The notes below the pieces were generated by a model. The model had not been told where the DNA came from and made no database searches. It worked only from the letters and a program-made list of their open reading frames with translations. From Spongospora subterranea f. sp. subterranea (taxonomy: Eukaryota; Endomyxa: Phytomyxea; Phytomyxea; Plasmodiophorida), in contig JAUGWO010000015.1 of assembly GCA_049724395.1 (NCBI GenBank), positions 90,567 through 154,566 of the forward strand: a stretch of DNA of 64,000 bases, written 5' to 3'. Of the stretch, positions 34,997 to 45,905 are shown piece by piece. How positions within the stretch are numbered: the first letter of the stretch is position 1; each line of letters begins with the position of its first letter. The position numbers and the translations under genes were made by a program.

Positions 34997-36946
34997 ATGA
35001 CCTTCGCATGCGATCTGCATGAACTGCAACAGCCAACCCGTGCTGGTCAATTCGCTCTCGCTCTGGGCGATACGGCAGCGGACAGTGCATATCAGAATCC
35101 GTTGATCAGTCGGTATGCCAGCAAGGAGATGTCGGCGATCTTCTCTGCCCAGAACAAGGTCGGCGTGTGGCGTCGACGATACTGCCGAATCTCTCGGCGT
35201 ATCAGCCTGATAATAACGCTCTTTTCAGTATGGCTAGCGCTGGCCGAAACTCAAAAAGAACTCGGGGTTGTACAAATCACAGATTTGGCTATTGAAGAAA
35301 TGCGAGCACACCTCGATGATATTAATTTTGCTGAAGCCGAGGAATTTGAGAAGCAGCTACGCCACGATGTCATGAGTCATATCAAATCGTACATTCTCAA
35401 CTTGTTTTCTAGGAATCCTCGAAATTTCCATTTAGGTCAATTTGCACATCAGATGGGGATTACAATGTCCCAATGCGCTCAAAACTTTGCATCTCGGTGC
35501 CACGTCGAGTTTTCTCACTGATAATGGCGACCTGATTCAGTTCCGAGAAGCGATGCGCTTGGTTCACACGAAGCTGGTCGCGTTGATTGCCGCAATGAGT
35601 GTTGAGGCGAAGAAGCACAGGAGTTTGCCTACCTTAGGGTATACACACGCTCAACCGGCTCAATTAACAACGTAATCGTCGTTCAAATCGGCGATGAATT
35701 TCTTCGTGATAATCCTTTTCGGTAGCGTCGGTAAACGAATCTGCCTATGGATTCATGATCTGATATTCGACTATTACGACCTGGTCCATACGATCAATGA
35801 CACACCATTTCGTGGAGTCAAAGGAGCCACAGGAACTCAAGCGTCGTTTTTAACGCTTTTCAACAACGTTTGTTCACCATATCTGTTAGCTGGTGTGTAT
35901 GTTGTCTCATCACCGCCACTAGGATCATGATAAGGTTCTGGCGCTAGATGAAAAACTCACGAAGAAGGCTGGCTTCAGTCGTTGTGTGAGTGTTTCTGGG
36001 CAAACCTACACAAGAAAGATCGATTTCCGTATTTGCAGTGTTCTATCTGGTCAAAATTCGTGTAGTCGCTGGTCGATTCTGAATTAATTGTTTAGGTATT
36101 GCTCAATCGGCACATAAGATGTGCACCGATCTCAGACTGTTAGCCAGTTTCAAGGAAATCGAGGAACCTTTTGGGCGGGAACAGGTGGGTTTTCACAATC
36201 TTGTCCAAAAAAGGTTAAGGAGTAATTTCACGTTAGATCGGGTCGTCAGCGATGCCCTACAAACGGAATCCAGTGCGCTGTGAGCGGGTCTGCTCGATAG
36301 CTCGTCATGTCAATTCCTTGGTCGCAAATACCATCAACACGTCATCGACACAATGGTTTGTTCAGTTTGTCTTCATCAAATTAAAGTCACCAGGGCGGTT
36401 ATTTAGGCTTGAAAGAACGCTGGATGATTCTGCCAATCGGCGAATATGTATGCCAGAAGCGTTTCTTGGTGTTGATGCACTTTTGGACATCTGCAGAAAT
36501 GTGTTCATGAACTTACAGGTCGGCCAAATTTCGCACCTATCACCCTTGATTTTTGTTTTAAAACGTTTTTAAAGGTTTGGCCCAAGATTATCGAAAAGCG
36601 TGTCGCCGCTGAATTACCGTTCATAGCGACCGAGAAAATAATCCTGGCTTGCGTGAAGACCGGACAGAATCGCCAGACAATCCTTGAGGCTATTCGGCAA
36701 CATGCCGTAGCCGCAACATGGGCAATCAAACACGACGGCGCAAATAATGATCTGTTGCATCGTATCAAAACCGATCCCTTGTTCGCTTCGGTCGCCAGTT
36801 CACTGAATCAAATTCTCGAACCAATTGATTTTGTGGGGCGTGCCCCAGAGCAGGTCGACGAATTTCTCCACTCAGATGTTATCCCAATAATATCCAGTAC
36901 TACTGTCGATATCGATAACATGAAACCAACGGAACTGAGAGTTTAG
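34997..36946 (+). CDS. Adenylosuccinate lyase
   Basis: N-terminus [20 protein letters not shown], then [20 protein letters not shown] and [14 protein letters not shown]. Family landmarks in order are [28 protein letters not shown] (IHLGATS region), [55 protein letters not shown], the flexible signature loop [20 protein letters not shown], and [20 protein letters not shown]. The end reads [19 protein letters not shown]. The enzyme cleaves SAICAR and adenylosuccinate to release fumarate in purine synthesis. Seven or so short introns interrupt the gene. The signature SxxMPxKxNP and the catalytic His of THxQPAQ are intact. The first ~30 residues before NPLISRYAS are not conserved, so the start is less sure. 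Confidence 0.92.
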
Positions 36947-37235
36947 GATAACAACATTTGCTGTCGGTGCCAATGCCGAACTCCGCGACTAATTTGAATT
37001 TCATAAATGGGAAGAAAATCCGGTATCTGAAATTGTTCGATTTTTGTGTGGCCATCGGTTTATTCAACGTAGCTTGATCAAGTTGGTAAAATCATATCTT
37101 CGGCAATCAAACCGGATGGCTGATGTGGGTTTTCTCTGAAAAAAAAAACGATCGGTGGACGGACTGCTTGTTCATTCGATGGTTGGGGCAAACTCCGATA
37201 AATCGCGTTGGGTTGAGGGGTAATCGCTCTGAATC

Positions 37236-38390
37236 ATGTCGAAGTTTAAGAGGTCGTCGAACGAGCTGCAGGCCGTGTTGACAGATGCCCATGCGATGCA
37301 CGCGGCCATCCAGGCGCCGAACATTGCCGACGCGGAGGTCGAGGCAATCGCCGCCAAAGCCCAGATTTTGAAAGAGTGATTTTTTGGGGAAACCCGAGAC
37401 GAATTGTGAATGGAAATTCATTCTGTTGTTTTTGATATTTCAGGAGATATCATGACATATCGACAGCCGTGGGCGAGCTGGTGAAACTGGCGTCGGAAAC
37501 CGATCCGGATCGCGTCGTGTTCGGGGAAGCGATGATCAGGAAGGTGAACCTATTGGCGACCCAGCTAATCGCCGTCAAAGAAGCGGTGGATCAGGCGATC
37601 AATGACGTTCATGAAAAATTACAACCGATACTCGATAAGCGAGCGGAGGAAGCCCAGTCAATGGACAGGCAGAAACAACAGGAGGTGATTGTTCTCGACT
37701 AAACTTATTCGATTTCCTGTTTTTTATGAAAATCCGTTTGATGAAGAGGAAACGGATTGAACAAGAACGTGAAACGGCCAGAAAAATTGAATCGGCGAAG
37801 ATTGCCGCTTTGGAAGCGGAGAAGAAGCGGAAAGCGGAGGCGGAAGCAGCTCGGGCTGCTGTGGAGCATGAAGAAGAACGAAAGAGGTTCGAAGAAGAGC
37901 GAGGCGTGAGACGCATCGCCCAAGCGGCTGATGCGGAGCGCCAGGCGTTTCTTGACCAGCGCCTGAAACAGGCCGAATCGATGGATATCGCCGAGGTCCT
38001 CGATATCATCGAACTGACCTGTTCCCCAAAGCAGCTACGTTGCGCCGTTGGAGCATTGTTGGACATTGTCGGGAACATTATCTCGTCGCCGGAAGATCCC
38101 ACATTCCGCAACATACGCAAAGCGAACGAGAAACTCAACGGTAAACCGATGAGAATCGTTCGCAATTGGAATCTGACAGAATGTAAGGTGATCTTCTTTC
38201 CGTCGACGGAGGGCTTGAAGCGCTCATCTGTATTGGGTTTCGCGAGAAAAACCCGACGCAGACGATCAATGAGGCACATTTTTACATAGCCGAGCCCCCT
38301 GTTGATAATTTCGATGAGTGGTCGTCGTGGTATGATAAACTGCAGAAGAATCGTGCACTGTTACAGTCAGTATACGATGGGCTGTCGTGA
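37236..38390 (+). CDS. Coiled-coil protein with C-terminal PUB (PUG) domain
   Basis: Exon 1 starts MSKFKRSSNELQAVLTDAHA. A GTGATT..TTCAG intron leads to RYHDISTAVGELVKLASETD. The middle is a charged single helix or coiled coil (Lys/Glu/Arg/Ala) up to RLKQAESMDIAEVLDII. The C-terminal domain has AVGALLDIVGNIISSPEDPT and FRNIRKANEKL. If a 50-nt GTAAAC..GTAAG intron (about 38143-38192) is spliced, it continues LLSVDGGLEALICIGFREKN. This is the PUB pattern (N-I-x2-P...KYR-IR-N ... GGLE-L---GF). PUB domains bind the C-terminus of p97/VCP/Cdc48. The protein is therefore a likely p97 cofactor, but the domain order (N-terminal helical part, coil, PUB) matches no family I know (UBXD1, PNGase, HOIP). 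Confidence 0.65.
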
Positions 38391-39378
38391 TCATATTTCC
38401 TAATGTCGTTTCATTCATATATGTCTCTGTTCCCATAATACACGACAGTTCTCCCCAGTTTTATATATCTAGTCATGATTTTCAGAGAACCAATACTGAA
38501 CGATGATCATAAACCGCATCCGCTTCACAGTTCGGGGTGAACTCCTGAAACTGGCGCATCCCAAATGCGAAATTCGAGAATGCTTTTATTATGAACGTGG
38601 CGCGTATCGCCGCCACTGATCCGCGTGGAATTTGTTGTCCAACGATTCCCTCCCGGAACAGATGTCTCGCAAATACGGCAACACTCGCACCACTATGCTG
38701 TGGAGGACAATAAAGAGACCAGCCGACCCAATGTTGTTTGTTATCATCTTCGCCTTTGTGCCATACTTCTAATGACATCTCGTGACGCGACTGCAAACAA
38801 TCACGAGAGTGTCTGGAAAATGCCTGAAATGGAAGAAAGCTAACTCCTTTGATCCTAACAAAACATATTTTTCAACTGTGGCCAAAGAGAGCCATCTCGA
38901 TGAGTAGCGCCAGTATTGTTACAATGACAGGATATTCAAGAGGCGGTAATAGTTCCAAAGCAGTTGCGATGGATACGTTCCGGGTCAGATAGCATCAAAG
39001 ATTACCTGGAGGCCTTGTGGGAGTGCCTCAAGTCGACATCAACTGAGAGTGTTGCTTACTACTTGTAAAAGAACTCCTCAAGACCCCGTACTTACCGCTA
39101 TGTAGATTTGCCGCCCTGTCTGACGAAATTCTTCCGATTGCGGAATACCCCCTCCGATACAGGTGTACAACGATTTCGCCACATGTCTGTGCAGGCAGAT
39201 CTTGGGCTATAAATAAACATTCCCCGTAATAGGAAATTGCGCCGGCAGCCCCACCCGATTACGATTCCACTTCACCTTCATCATTTCGACTGGCCAACAC
39301 TAAGCCAGAGCCATCCCTGTCCGCGTCTGACGCGGCGACCTCAACTACCACATACCATTTCGCTCTGAACTGCACGTG
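38391..39378. other. Mostly non-coding gap with one anonymous ORF
   Basis: About 990 bp between the PUB and AlkB genes. A 104-codon minus-strand frame (38482-38796; contains QHWVGWSLYCPPQHSGASVA) has no family I recognise. The rest shows no clear signal. Upstream exons of the AlkB gene could lie here. Confidence 0.3.
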
Positions 39379-40184
39379 ATGCACTTCCGACCAGCGCCCG
39401 ATCTTTGCGCGCCGACCACGTTTGTCTGCGCGTCCAAGGTGGATCCCGAGGTGAATGTGGCCGAGGGACTGCTGTTGTTCAAGGATGTGATCGCGCCGAG
39501 CCTGCAGAAAACTGTACTTGAATTTGTTGATAAAGAACTATCATTAGGCAGAAGCAACTTGTTAATTGGGTTAGTCATGCTGCCGGGTGCATTTTCGTCA
39601 GAAGTATTCATCCCCACTGTAGAAAAACCTATCAACCACCAGAGGCAAAAAAATGGGCAGGTAGATCCAAAAGCCGTCTGATGCTGCAACACGGTTAGTC
39701 TCAACGTGCGCATTGATTAAATCCATTCTAAACTGTCTCAGGGGCGTATACACTGTGTAATCGAGTTTATCGCCATATTCAGGTTGAATCTATGAATGTG
39801 AAGCCAATTCAAGCTGTTCTCGATGCTCTTTACTCGTCTGGCGTACTGACCGATGAGAGCAAGCGCCCTAACCAATGCACAATCAATATATATGAGGAGG
39901 GGAATTGGCTCCCACCTCACATTGATAATACCGAATTCGAGCGCCCCATATGTACTGTCTCGTTATTATCAGAGCAGAATATGGTGCTTGGGGATGCGCT
40001 ATCAATAGGCGATGATGACACATTCGCCAATGTGGATTTACTTCTCAGTCTGCCCGTAGGGTCTGCAATATGCCTTTCAGGGCATGCAGCCGATCAAGCT
40101 AGGCATGGGCTCCCTCCGGCAACCTCAAAAAAGAGTATCGATGACCTTTCGCTTCTTGCCAACACCCGCTGCCTGATTGATTAA
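39379..40184 (+). CDS. AlkB-like 2-oxoglutarate/Fe(II) dioxygenase (ALKBH5/9/10 class)
   Basis: Exon 1: MHFRPAPDLCAPTTFVCASK and GLLLFKDVIAPSLQKTVLEF with VDKELSLG. Next comes YQPPEAKKWAGRSKSRLMLQ, then HG spliced to AYTLCNRVYRHIQVESMN. The oxygenase core reads PNQCTINIYEEGNWLPPHID (Fe-binding H-x-D), ICTVSLLSEQNMVLG, and a distal GHAADQARHGLPP with the second His and the following region. This order (YQPP...RxMLQxGAY, N-Y-EEG--PPHID, C-VSLL-xxMxLG) is that of the RNA m6A demethylase-like ALKBH5/ALKBH9/10 group. The usual C-terminal R-x5-R is present only weakly (SIDDLSLLANTRCLID). Substrate not proven. The first exon may have missing upstream coding sequence. Confidence 0.75.
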
Positions 40185-40487
40185 ACATATCGAAATTTAT
40201 GCCCAAATTAAACTGTGTTGAAAGATTAGGATACCCCATTGTAGGGATCCGGTTTTGGTGCTTTCAAATTTATCGAACATCGTGTTCAGAACTGTTTATA
40301 TAGTACATAAAGGAGGTGAAACTCGCTTACCGTAAGATCCTTGTCGTAGCCTCCTTCCAGAACATTTTTGGTTTTTTTGCACGCCAACAGCCAATGAAAA
40401 TGGCGTTGCTGCAGCTCAAATTCGCCGATGGCGCAAGCAGGTGTTTCGCAGATTGCGCCAAAGCAGACGGTTTTGAACAATGTTTAG

Positions 40488-41345
40488 GTGATGGTGTCAA
40501 AGTGCGATTTGTCGGAATCGGATGGCGCCAAGAATGTTGAGGTTGCAATCAACGCGCAGCGCCAGCGAACTCGCCGACGAACAATGTTGCATCCGGGAAG
40601 AAAGTCTTCGCTTTCTTCACCAGTGCGAACGAGCATATCAGATCGGATCGATGAATTGGAAGCCAAAGATCTTCCGATTCAGCGGTGGGACTTAATGACA
40701 GTCGCAGTGGCAGAAGACGTTGAACTCAAAGCTCAAAACACTCGATATGGTGAAGCCATCATATCAAACACGAATAGATGTGACTTTGACAAAAATTGTT
40801 GTCAGATGAAGCAATCGTTGCCGACTTTGTAGCATCAACCAACTCCGCCATTGCCAAATTTCGTTTCGGGATGCCAATTGCAAATGTTATCAGCATGGAC
40901 CAGACGAATTTGCCCTTTGACAATCCATATCAGACTACATACGCGCGACGTGGATCACGTTCTGTCAATATAAAAACTACAGGTTCCAGCTTGCGATGCA
41001 GCGTGGCATTATCTGTCACTTTTGATGGCCAGAAACTGCCACCATTGATTGTTTTCAGGCCGAATTGCCAAGGATGCTTTGACGGCTTGTTCACGGACCC
41101 CCTCTTCAAGCACTGTTAGAATATTGACAAAGCCGCACGAATTAGTAAAAAAATACCAGTGGATTATAACGGCAAGAGTGAATTGCACCATTGCCTCAGG
41201 AACAACATTGATGTTATCTGAACCACAGACTTAATGAAAGGCCCATGCACGACTGTTATCGCTTTGGCGTAGTCCGACAACCGTGACCAGCATCGATTGT
41301 AGCAATGGCAGCAAAAACCTTCTACCGAAAGTGCCCTGTCGTATT
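40488..41345 (+). pseudogene. pogo/DDE_1-type transposase remnant, copy A
   Basis: Two offset frames. The first is MMVSKCDLSESDGAKNVEVA... The second contains STNSAIAKFRFGMPIANVIS, MDQTNLPFDNPYQTTYARRG (first catalytic Asp in MDQT) and SSLRCSVALSVTFDGQKLPP with LIVFRP, closing after LFKHC. Tc1/pogo (DDE_1) transposases have this D-x-T...K-T--G...S--C---L-V---G-KLPP--VF layout. The catalytic half after about 41120 contains stops. Copy A faces an inverted copy B with its centre near 41365. Confidence 0.65.
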
Positions 41346-41394
41346 CCCCTTCGGGAACATTTTTGCACCGAGTTACCAAGACAGATTCTACACC

Positions 41395-42186
41395 CTATAG
41401 AAGGTTTTGGCTCCCATCGCTACGATCCATGCTTGGACTACGCCAAAGCGATAATGGTCGTGCATGTGCGTTTCATCAAGTCTGTGGTTCAGATAACATT
41501 AATGTAGTCCCTGGGGAAATGGTCCAATTCACTTTCGCCGTTATATCACCTGGTATTTTTGACTGATTCGTGCGGCTTTGTCAATACTGTCACAGTGCTT
41601 GAAAATGGGGCCCTTGAACAAGCTGTGACAGCATTTTTGGCAATTTCGCCTGAAGGGGTACCCTTGAAAACAATCAATGGTGGAAGTTTTGGCCATCAAA
41701 AGCGACAGATAATGCCACGCTGCAGCGCAAGCTGGAACCATATCAACAAAAAGTGATCCACGTCGCGCGTATGTGGTCTAATATGGATTGTCAAAGGGCA
41801 AATTCGTCTGGTCCATGTTAACATTTGCAATTGGCATCCGCGAAGCGACGACGATTGGCGATAGCGGAGTTGGTTGACGATACAAACTGCAGTAACACCA
41901 TATTCATTGGCTGTTGGCTTAATCCGATTTGGTAGCGCATAGGCTTGTCGGATAATGATCCCCTTTGGTTTTATGGTAAGAAAACGTTTCCGATCACTCC
42001 TCAAGACGAGGTTGATGGATAGAAGAAATGCTCTCCTGAGGCCAATTTGGGCGCCATTACGACAAGGCGCGTTGTGCTCACAATATAGGGGGCCAAGTCG
42101 TTATCCCAGTTAGATGGCGCTAACTCCAATACCCTTGAAAAGACACATTGTCCTGGCCCCCCGACACTAGAAAAATGCGCGCGCAA
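41395..42186 (-). pseudogene. pogo/DDE_1-type transposase remnant, copy B (inverted)
   Basis: The reverse strand repeats copy A: MLTWTRRICPLTIHIRP is an out-of-frame reading of the same MDQTNLPFDNPY DNA, and 41700-41720 matches the FDGQKLPP segment. Tail DNA (SDYAKAIxVVH, FIKSVVQIT) matches across the centre at 41280-41300 and 41450-41490. Many substitutions and small indels separate the two arms, so this is not a recent or artefactual palindrome. No intact frame remains. The N-terminal part (42001-42186) has no counterpart I can align in copy A. Confidence 0.6.
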
Positions 42187-42553
42187 AACATTTTGAGGCG
42201 CTACGACAGGGCGTTGACGCTATTTAGCGTCGGATTGTAAATATTTACCGGTTGTACAATACACTTGCGGTGATGGACGAAGGCCGTATACCGCGCCACG
42301 TGCAGAATTGAACTGCACACGGTCCAGCGTGTGGGTTTTCATCTCATCCGGTCATCCCCTTCCCAGTCGGTGTCGCCCAAATTGCAATGCCCGTGATGTC
42401 AACGTTACACATTTATCGACTCGTTACATTTGGTGGTCGAAGTCCGTGAGTACAGTACACCAACCAGATCTGGTCAGGGAGGCGCATCACCACATCCGAG
42501 CTCGTTGGTGCATCGCGCCCCGTTTTCCAACCTGCTTAGCGTATATCGACGCC

Positions 42554-44134
42554 ATGGCACAATCCCGTCGGCTGTGGATCGCTATCGCGACCGCTCTCAT
42601 ACTAGTGGGCATTGCGTATTCTGCCAATCTCTATGGGCTACTTGGCGTTACCTCCAGGGCCACAACTGCACAGGTAATGGATTTGCAATTCTATTCAAAT
42701 CAACATCCCACTAATTCTTCTGCTGTCTCAGATTATCACTGCGTTCAAAAAAGCGTCAAAAAAGTATCATCCTGATAGAAATAAGGTCATCTTCATCGCT
42801 TCCGCTTTATTTTCGCTCTTGATTTGTGTCTGAAGCGCCCTGACGCTGCACACAAATTTGCCGAGATGCGAAAAGCGTTTGAGATATTGAAGGATGACGA
42901 TGCTCGAAGAATTTATGATCAACGCGGTGAGCAAGCAGCTGTGTCTTACCAAACTAATAAGCAGCAAGGGGGTAGTGGTGCATCGTCTGGCGGATTTGAC
43001 ATATTTGATTTCTTTTCTGGTGGCCGCGGTCAGCGTCAACCAGAAGAGGAAAAGAGAGGAGCAGATATTCACTTGGTAAACCTTCAACTCTTTTTTACTC
43101 TTTTTTTTGCATCGACCTTGCCGGTTACTGAAACCGATTACAGGATATGGCGATTCCATTGGAGGACGTTTTCTCCGGTCGTAACTACCAGACCCTAATC
43201 AACCGAAAAGAACTATGCATGCATTGCCATGGATCTGGCGCTGATTCGCCAAGCGATAAGACTAAATGTTCAGCCTGCAACGGGCAAGGTGTTAGAATTC
43301 AGCAGTGAGTTGGCACATTCATTTACAATGGGATTTTGCTAATATCGTTGCTTTTTTAGGGTTAATCTCGGTCCCGGAATGTATACTCAGGTCATTGTTG
43401 CTTCGATTCGTCTGATAATCGAGTTTTGACACTACACCAAACAGTATCGAATGCAATGCGAAGCTTGTCATGGAGAAGGAGTTAAAGTCAAGAAGCTGTG
43501 TCGAAAATGCCACGGCAACAAGGTATTGAAAACTGATCTGGTGTTTTGCTCGCTGATTTTTTAAACAAACGCGATGAAGATACTGCCCGGTCAAAAGGTG
43601 GCAGATATATTCATTGAAGAGGGTGTTGAAGAGGGTCGTGTCATCACTCTTGACAATGAGGGTGACCAACATCCAGATATGCAAGCAGGCCATATATTCA
43701 TGAAGGTAGTGTCGACACCGCATCCAGTCTTCAGTCGCGACGGACATGATCTCAAGGCCGATGTGTCAGTAATTGTGTTGCTGCGATGCGAGTATCGGTA
43801 TTTATTAACACCTTCCTAATTGCAGACATATTTCGTTGGTGCAGGCGTTGACCGGGTTCAACGCAACGTTGACGCAACTTGACGGAACGCCTATTCAAAT
43901 ATTTAACACCAACGTATCAATTTTTTTTGTCTGCGCTCTTCTGTGGGCTCATGTTTGTTGTAGGTGACGCAGCCGAACCAAATCATAAGAGTGAAAGGCG
44001 CTGGACTGCCTCATGCAGAAAACATATTCGAACGCGGTGATCTGCTTGCAAAATGCCGGATTGGTTTCCCAGAGGAGATAACCTCAGATCAGAAGGAAGC
44101 AATTAAGAAAATATTTCCCAAGGCCGTTGTTTAA
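42554..44134 (+). CDS. ER-lumenal type I DnaJ co-chaperone (Scj1/ERdj-like)
   Basis: The signal peptide MAQSRRLWIAIATALILVGI-AYSA is followed by the J domain NLYGLLGVTSRATTAQ, spliced to ITAFKKASKKYHPDRN (HPD intact) and DAAHKFAEMRKAFEILKDDD. A G/F region (GGSGASSGGFDIFDFFSGGR) comes next. A zinc domain with four CxxCxG repeats (CMHCHGSG, CSACNGQG, CEACHGEG, CRKCHGNK) and the substrate domain with VQALTGFNATLTQLDGTPIQ and IIRVKGAGLPHAENIFERGD follow. It ends IFPKAVV without an H/KDEL signal. Such proteins stimulate BiP in the ER. At least seven introns are present; the CTD intron at 43795-43830 is needed to keep the VQALTGF frame. Confidence 0.9.
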
Positions 44135-44234
44135 ACACATTATGCGACTCATCTATAGAATCGGCAAAACCCATTATTTCAATACACGGCGAATAAAACA
44201 TTTGTAAAATAACTGAGCTGTATTGTTATATATT

Positions 44235-45244
44235 TCAGGCGTATTCGTCGATGAGGGAGTTACGCAGGTCGTTAACAATGCCGTCTTTAGGCGCATCGTA
44301 CAGGTTGAAGATCGATTCGATAACGCTGATCTCAGTTGATGTTGTGTCGATGCCACAGAATGCAGTCCAGTCATTAACGATCAGGCCGGCGCCAATGACG
44401 TCACTACCTCGGTTGATCGTCCCGGCTGTTAAAGGGATTTGAAGAAGCGATGACAACTCTACAGAAACCCATGTCAACACACGTGAAATATGCTAGTAAA
44501 TAAGCAAAGGCTGAATTACCCTGCTGTTCTTCTACCGTCGTCTTAGGATGAACCAAACCACCTTGATTTGTCAATGCGCCTAATTCAGAAGGAAAAATTA
44601 GAAAGTATATCGATGTTGCCAAATCAAGGTATTACAGTAGCTGCCAACCAAAACATTGCCTGCGATACTCTGTCGGAACACCTCAACGCCAAGTACATCA
44701 GCGATGATCTCTTCTGTGGCCTGATCGATATCAGCGTGCACTAACGCGATATGGTCGTTGCAGACGATCACATTCCCGAGGGCGCTCAGTTTTTCCTCAA
44801 TCCTCTGAATCTGTTTTGGGGAAATTTAATAAAAAATCATCGGCATCAGTAGAATACTGTAATTTTAACCATACTTTAACAGCATCCGGTAATGAATTAC
44901 GAAGATGTTGTAGTTCATCATCGGTTGTTGTGCTGGGAACCAGTAAACCATTCTTGTTCCCAACAGTCAATCTGCCGACAATACGACATCCGGCTATTGA
45001 GGTATGCACAACGGGAATGTGATCTGCTAATTCTCCTTCAAACACGCTGTAGAAAGAATCGCTCGCTCCAATACCAACCAAACAGTATTTATTGGTCAAT
45101 GAAGCAAACACGCCGATCTCGGCGGAATTCTCAAACTTCACACCTAAAAAAACGAACAGTTCAGCGCTGCAACAGAGGATCTGGTAAGCATTCAAGGTGA
45201 AAATCGTTAGCGAATCTAAAGCGTTTCAACGTACGAATGGCCAT
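44235..45244 (-). CDS. EIF6: Eukaryotic translation initiation factor 6
   Basis: The first exon is only ten bases of coding sequence (ATGGCCATTC, 45244-45235), spliced by GTACGT..TTTAG to [20 protein letters not shown], giving the usual MAIRVKFENS start. Then come [20 protein letters not shown] and [40 protein letters not shown], and, after introns, [40 protein letters not shown] and [15 protein letters not shown]. The end has [20 protein letters not shown] with [20 protein letters not shown]. eIF6 keeps 60S and 40S subunits apart and is needed for 60S biogenesis. All blocks of the family are present. The 3' end is 100 bp from the convergent DnaJ gene. Confidence 0.95.
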
Positions 45245-45304
45245 CGAGTTGAGCACGACAAGCCAGGATTTGCTCTGAACTTGCAAATAATGACGAAACG
45301 GTTG

Positions 45305-45652
45305 CTATTGACGGACTCCGTGACGGACAATTGATGTTGGCGATCGGCTCGCTCTAAGTTATTTTTTTTCATTCTAAAAGAACATATTCGTTGGAAAGGC
45401 GATGAACATTATGCGGTGATCCCGATTGTAGAAATGCCTGATACATTTGTCGGACGCCGTAAATTTGGTAGTGGATGGGTTGCTGATCGTCATCAGAGAT
45501 TGCGAATCCTTGGCAATGAATAAACTGCTGTCATTGCTTAAAAGTCGCCGGACAAAACACTGAAAATCTACGTTGTCGAGAAAACTCTGTTCAATGGGGC
45601 AGATATAATTTCTCGCCGCATTGCCAGACGGATCTAACCGTTCGGTGTACAA
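45305..45652 (-). CDS. Unknown protein, partial model
   Basis: A minus-strand frame contains YTERLDPSGNAARNYICPIE, SFLDNVDFQCFVRRLLSNDS and FTASDKCIRHFYNRDHRIMF with IAFPTN. Upstream (about 45660-45705) is a possible first exon MKINGQKIPRDSSFSLEPRR. If a 30-nt intron near 45360-45375 is real, it ends SIVRHGVRQ at 45305, about 60 bp upstream of the eIF6 start on the same strand. I do not recognise the family. It looks coding because of the alternating hydrophobic pattern and the closeness of the neighbouring genes. Confidence 0.35.
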
Positions 45653-45905
45653 TACGATCGTCTCGGCTCTAGAGAAAAACTAGAATCTCGTGGAATTTTC
45701 TGGCCGTTGATTTTCATCCTTTCATCTCCCCGATCAATTCATCTGATTTTACTGCCCCGTCAGGATGCTCAGTAAAATTTGTGTCTATGAACTTTCAAAA
45801 TCACCCTAGAGAGTACATATTACCCTCGTTGAAGCTGCACTCAATATCTCCAGCTTTTTGAGCCCATTTCTGTTCAAATAATTTATCGATTACAGTCACA
45901 AAATG

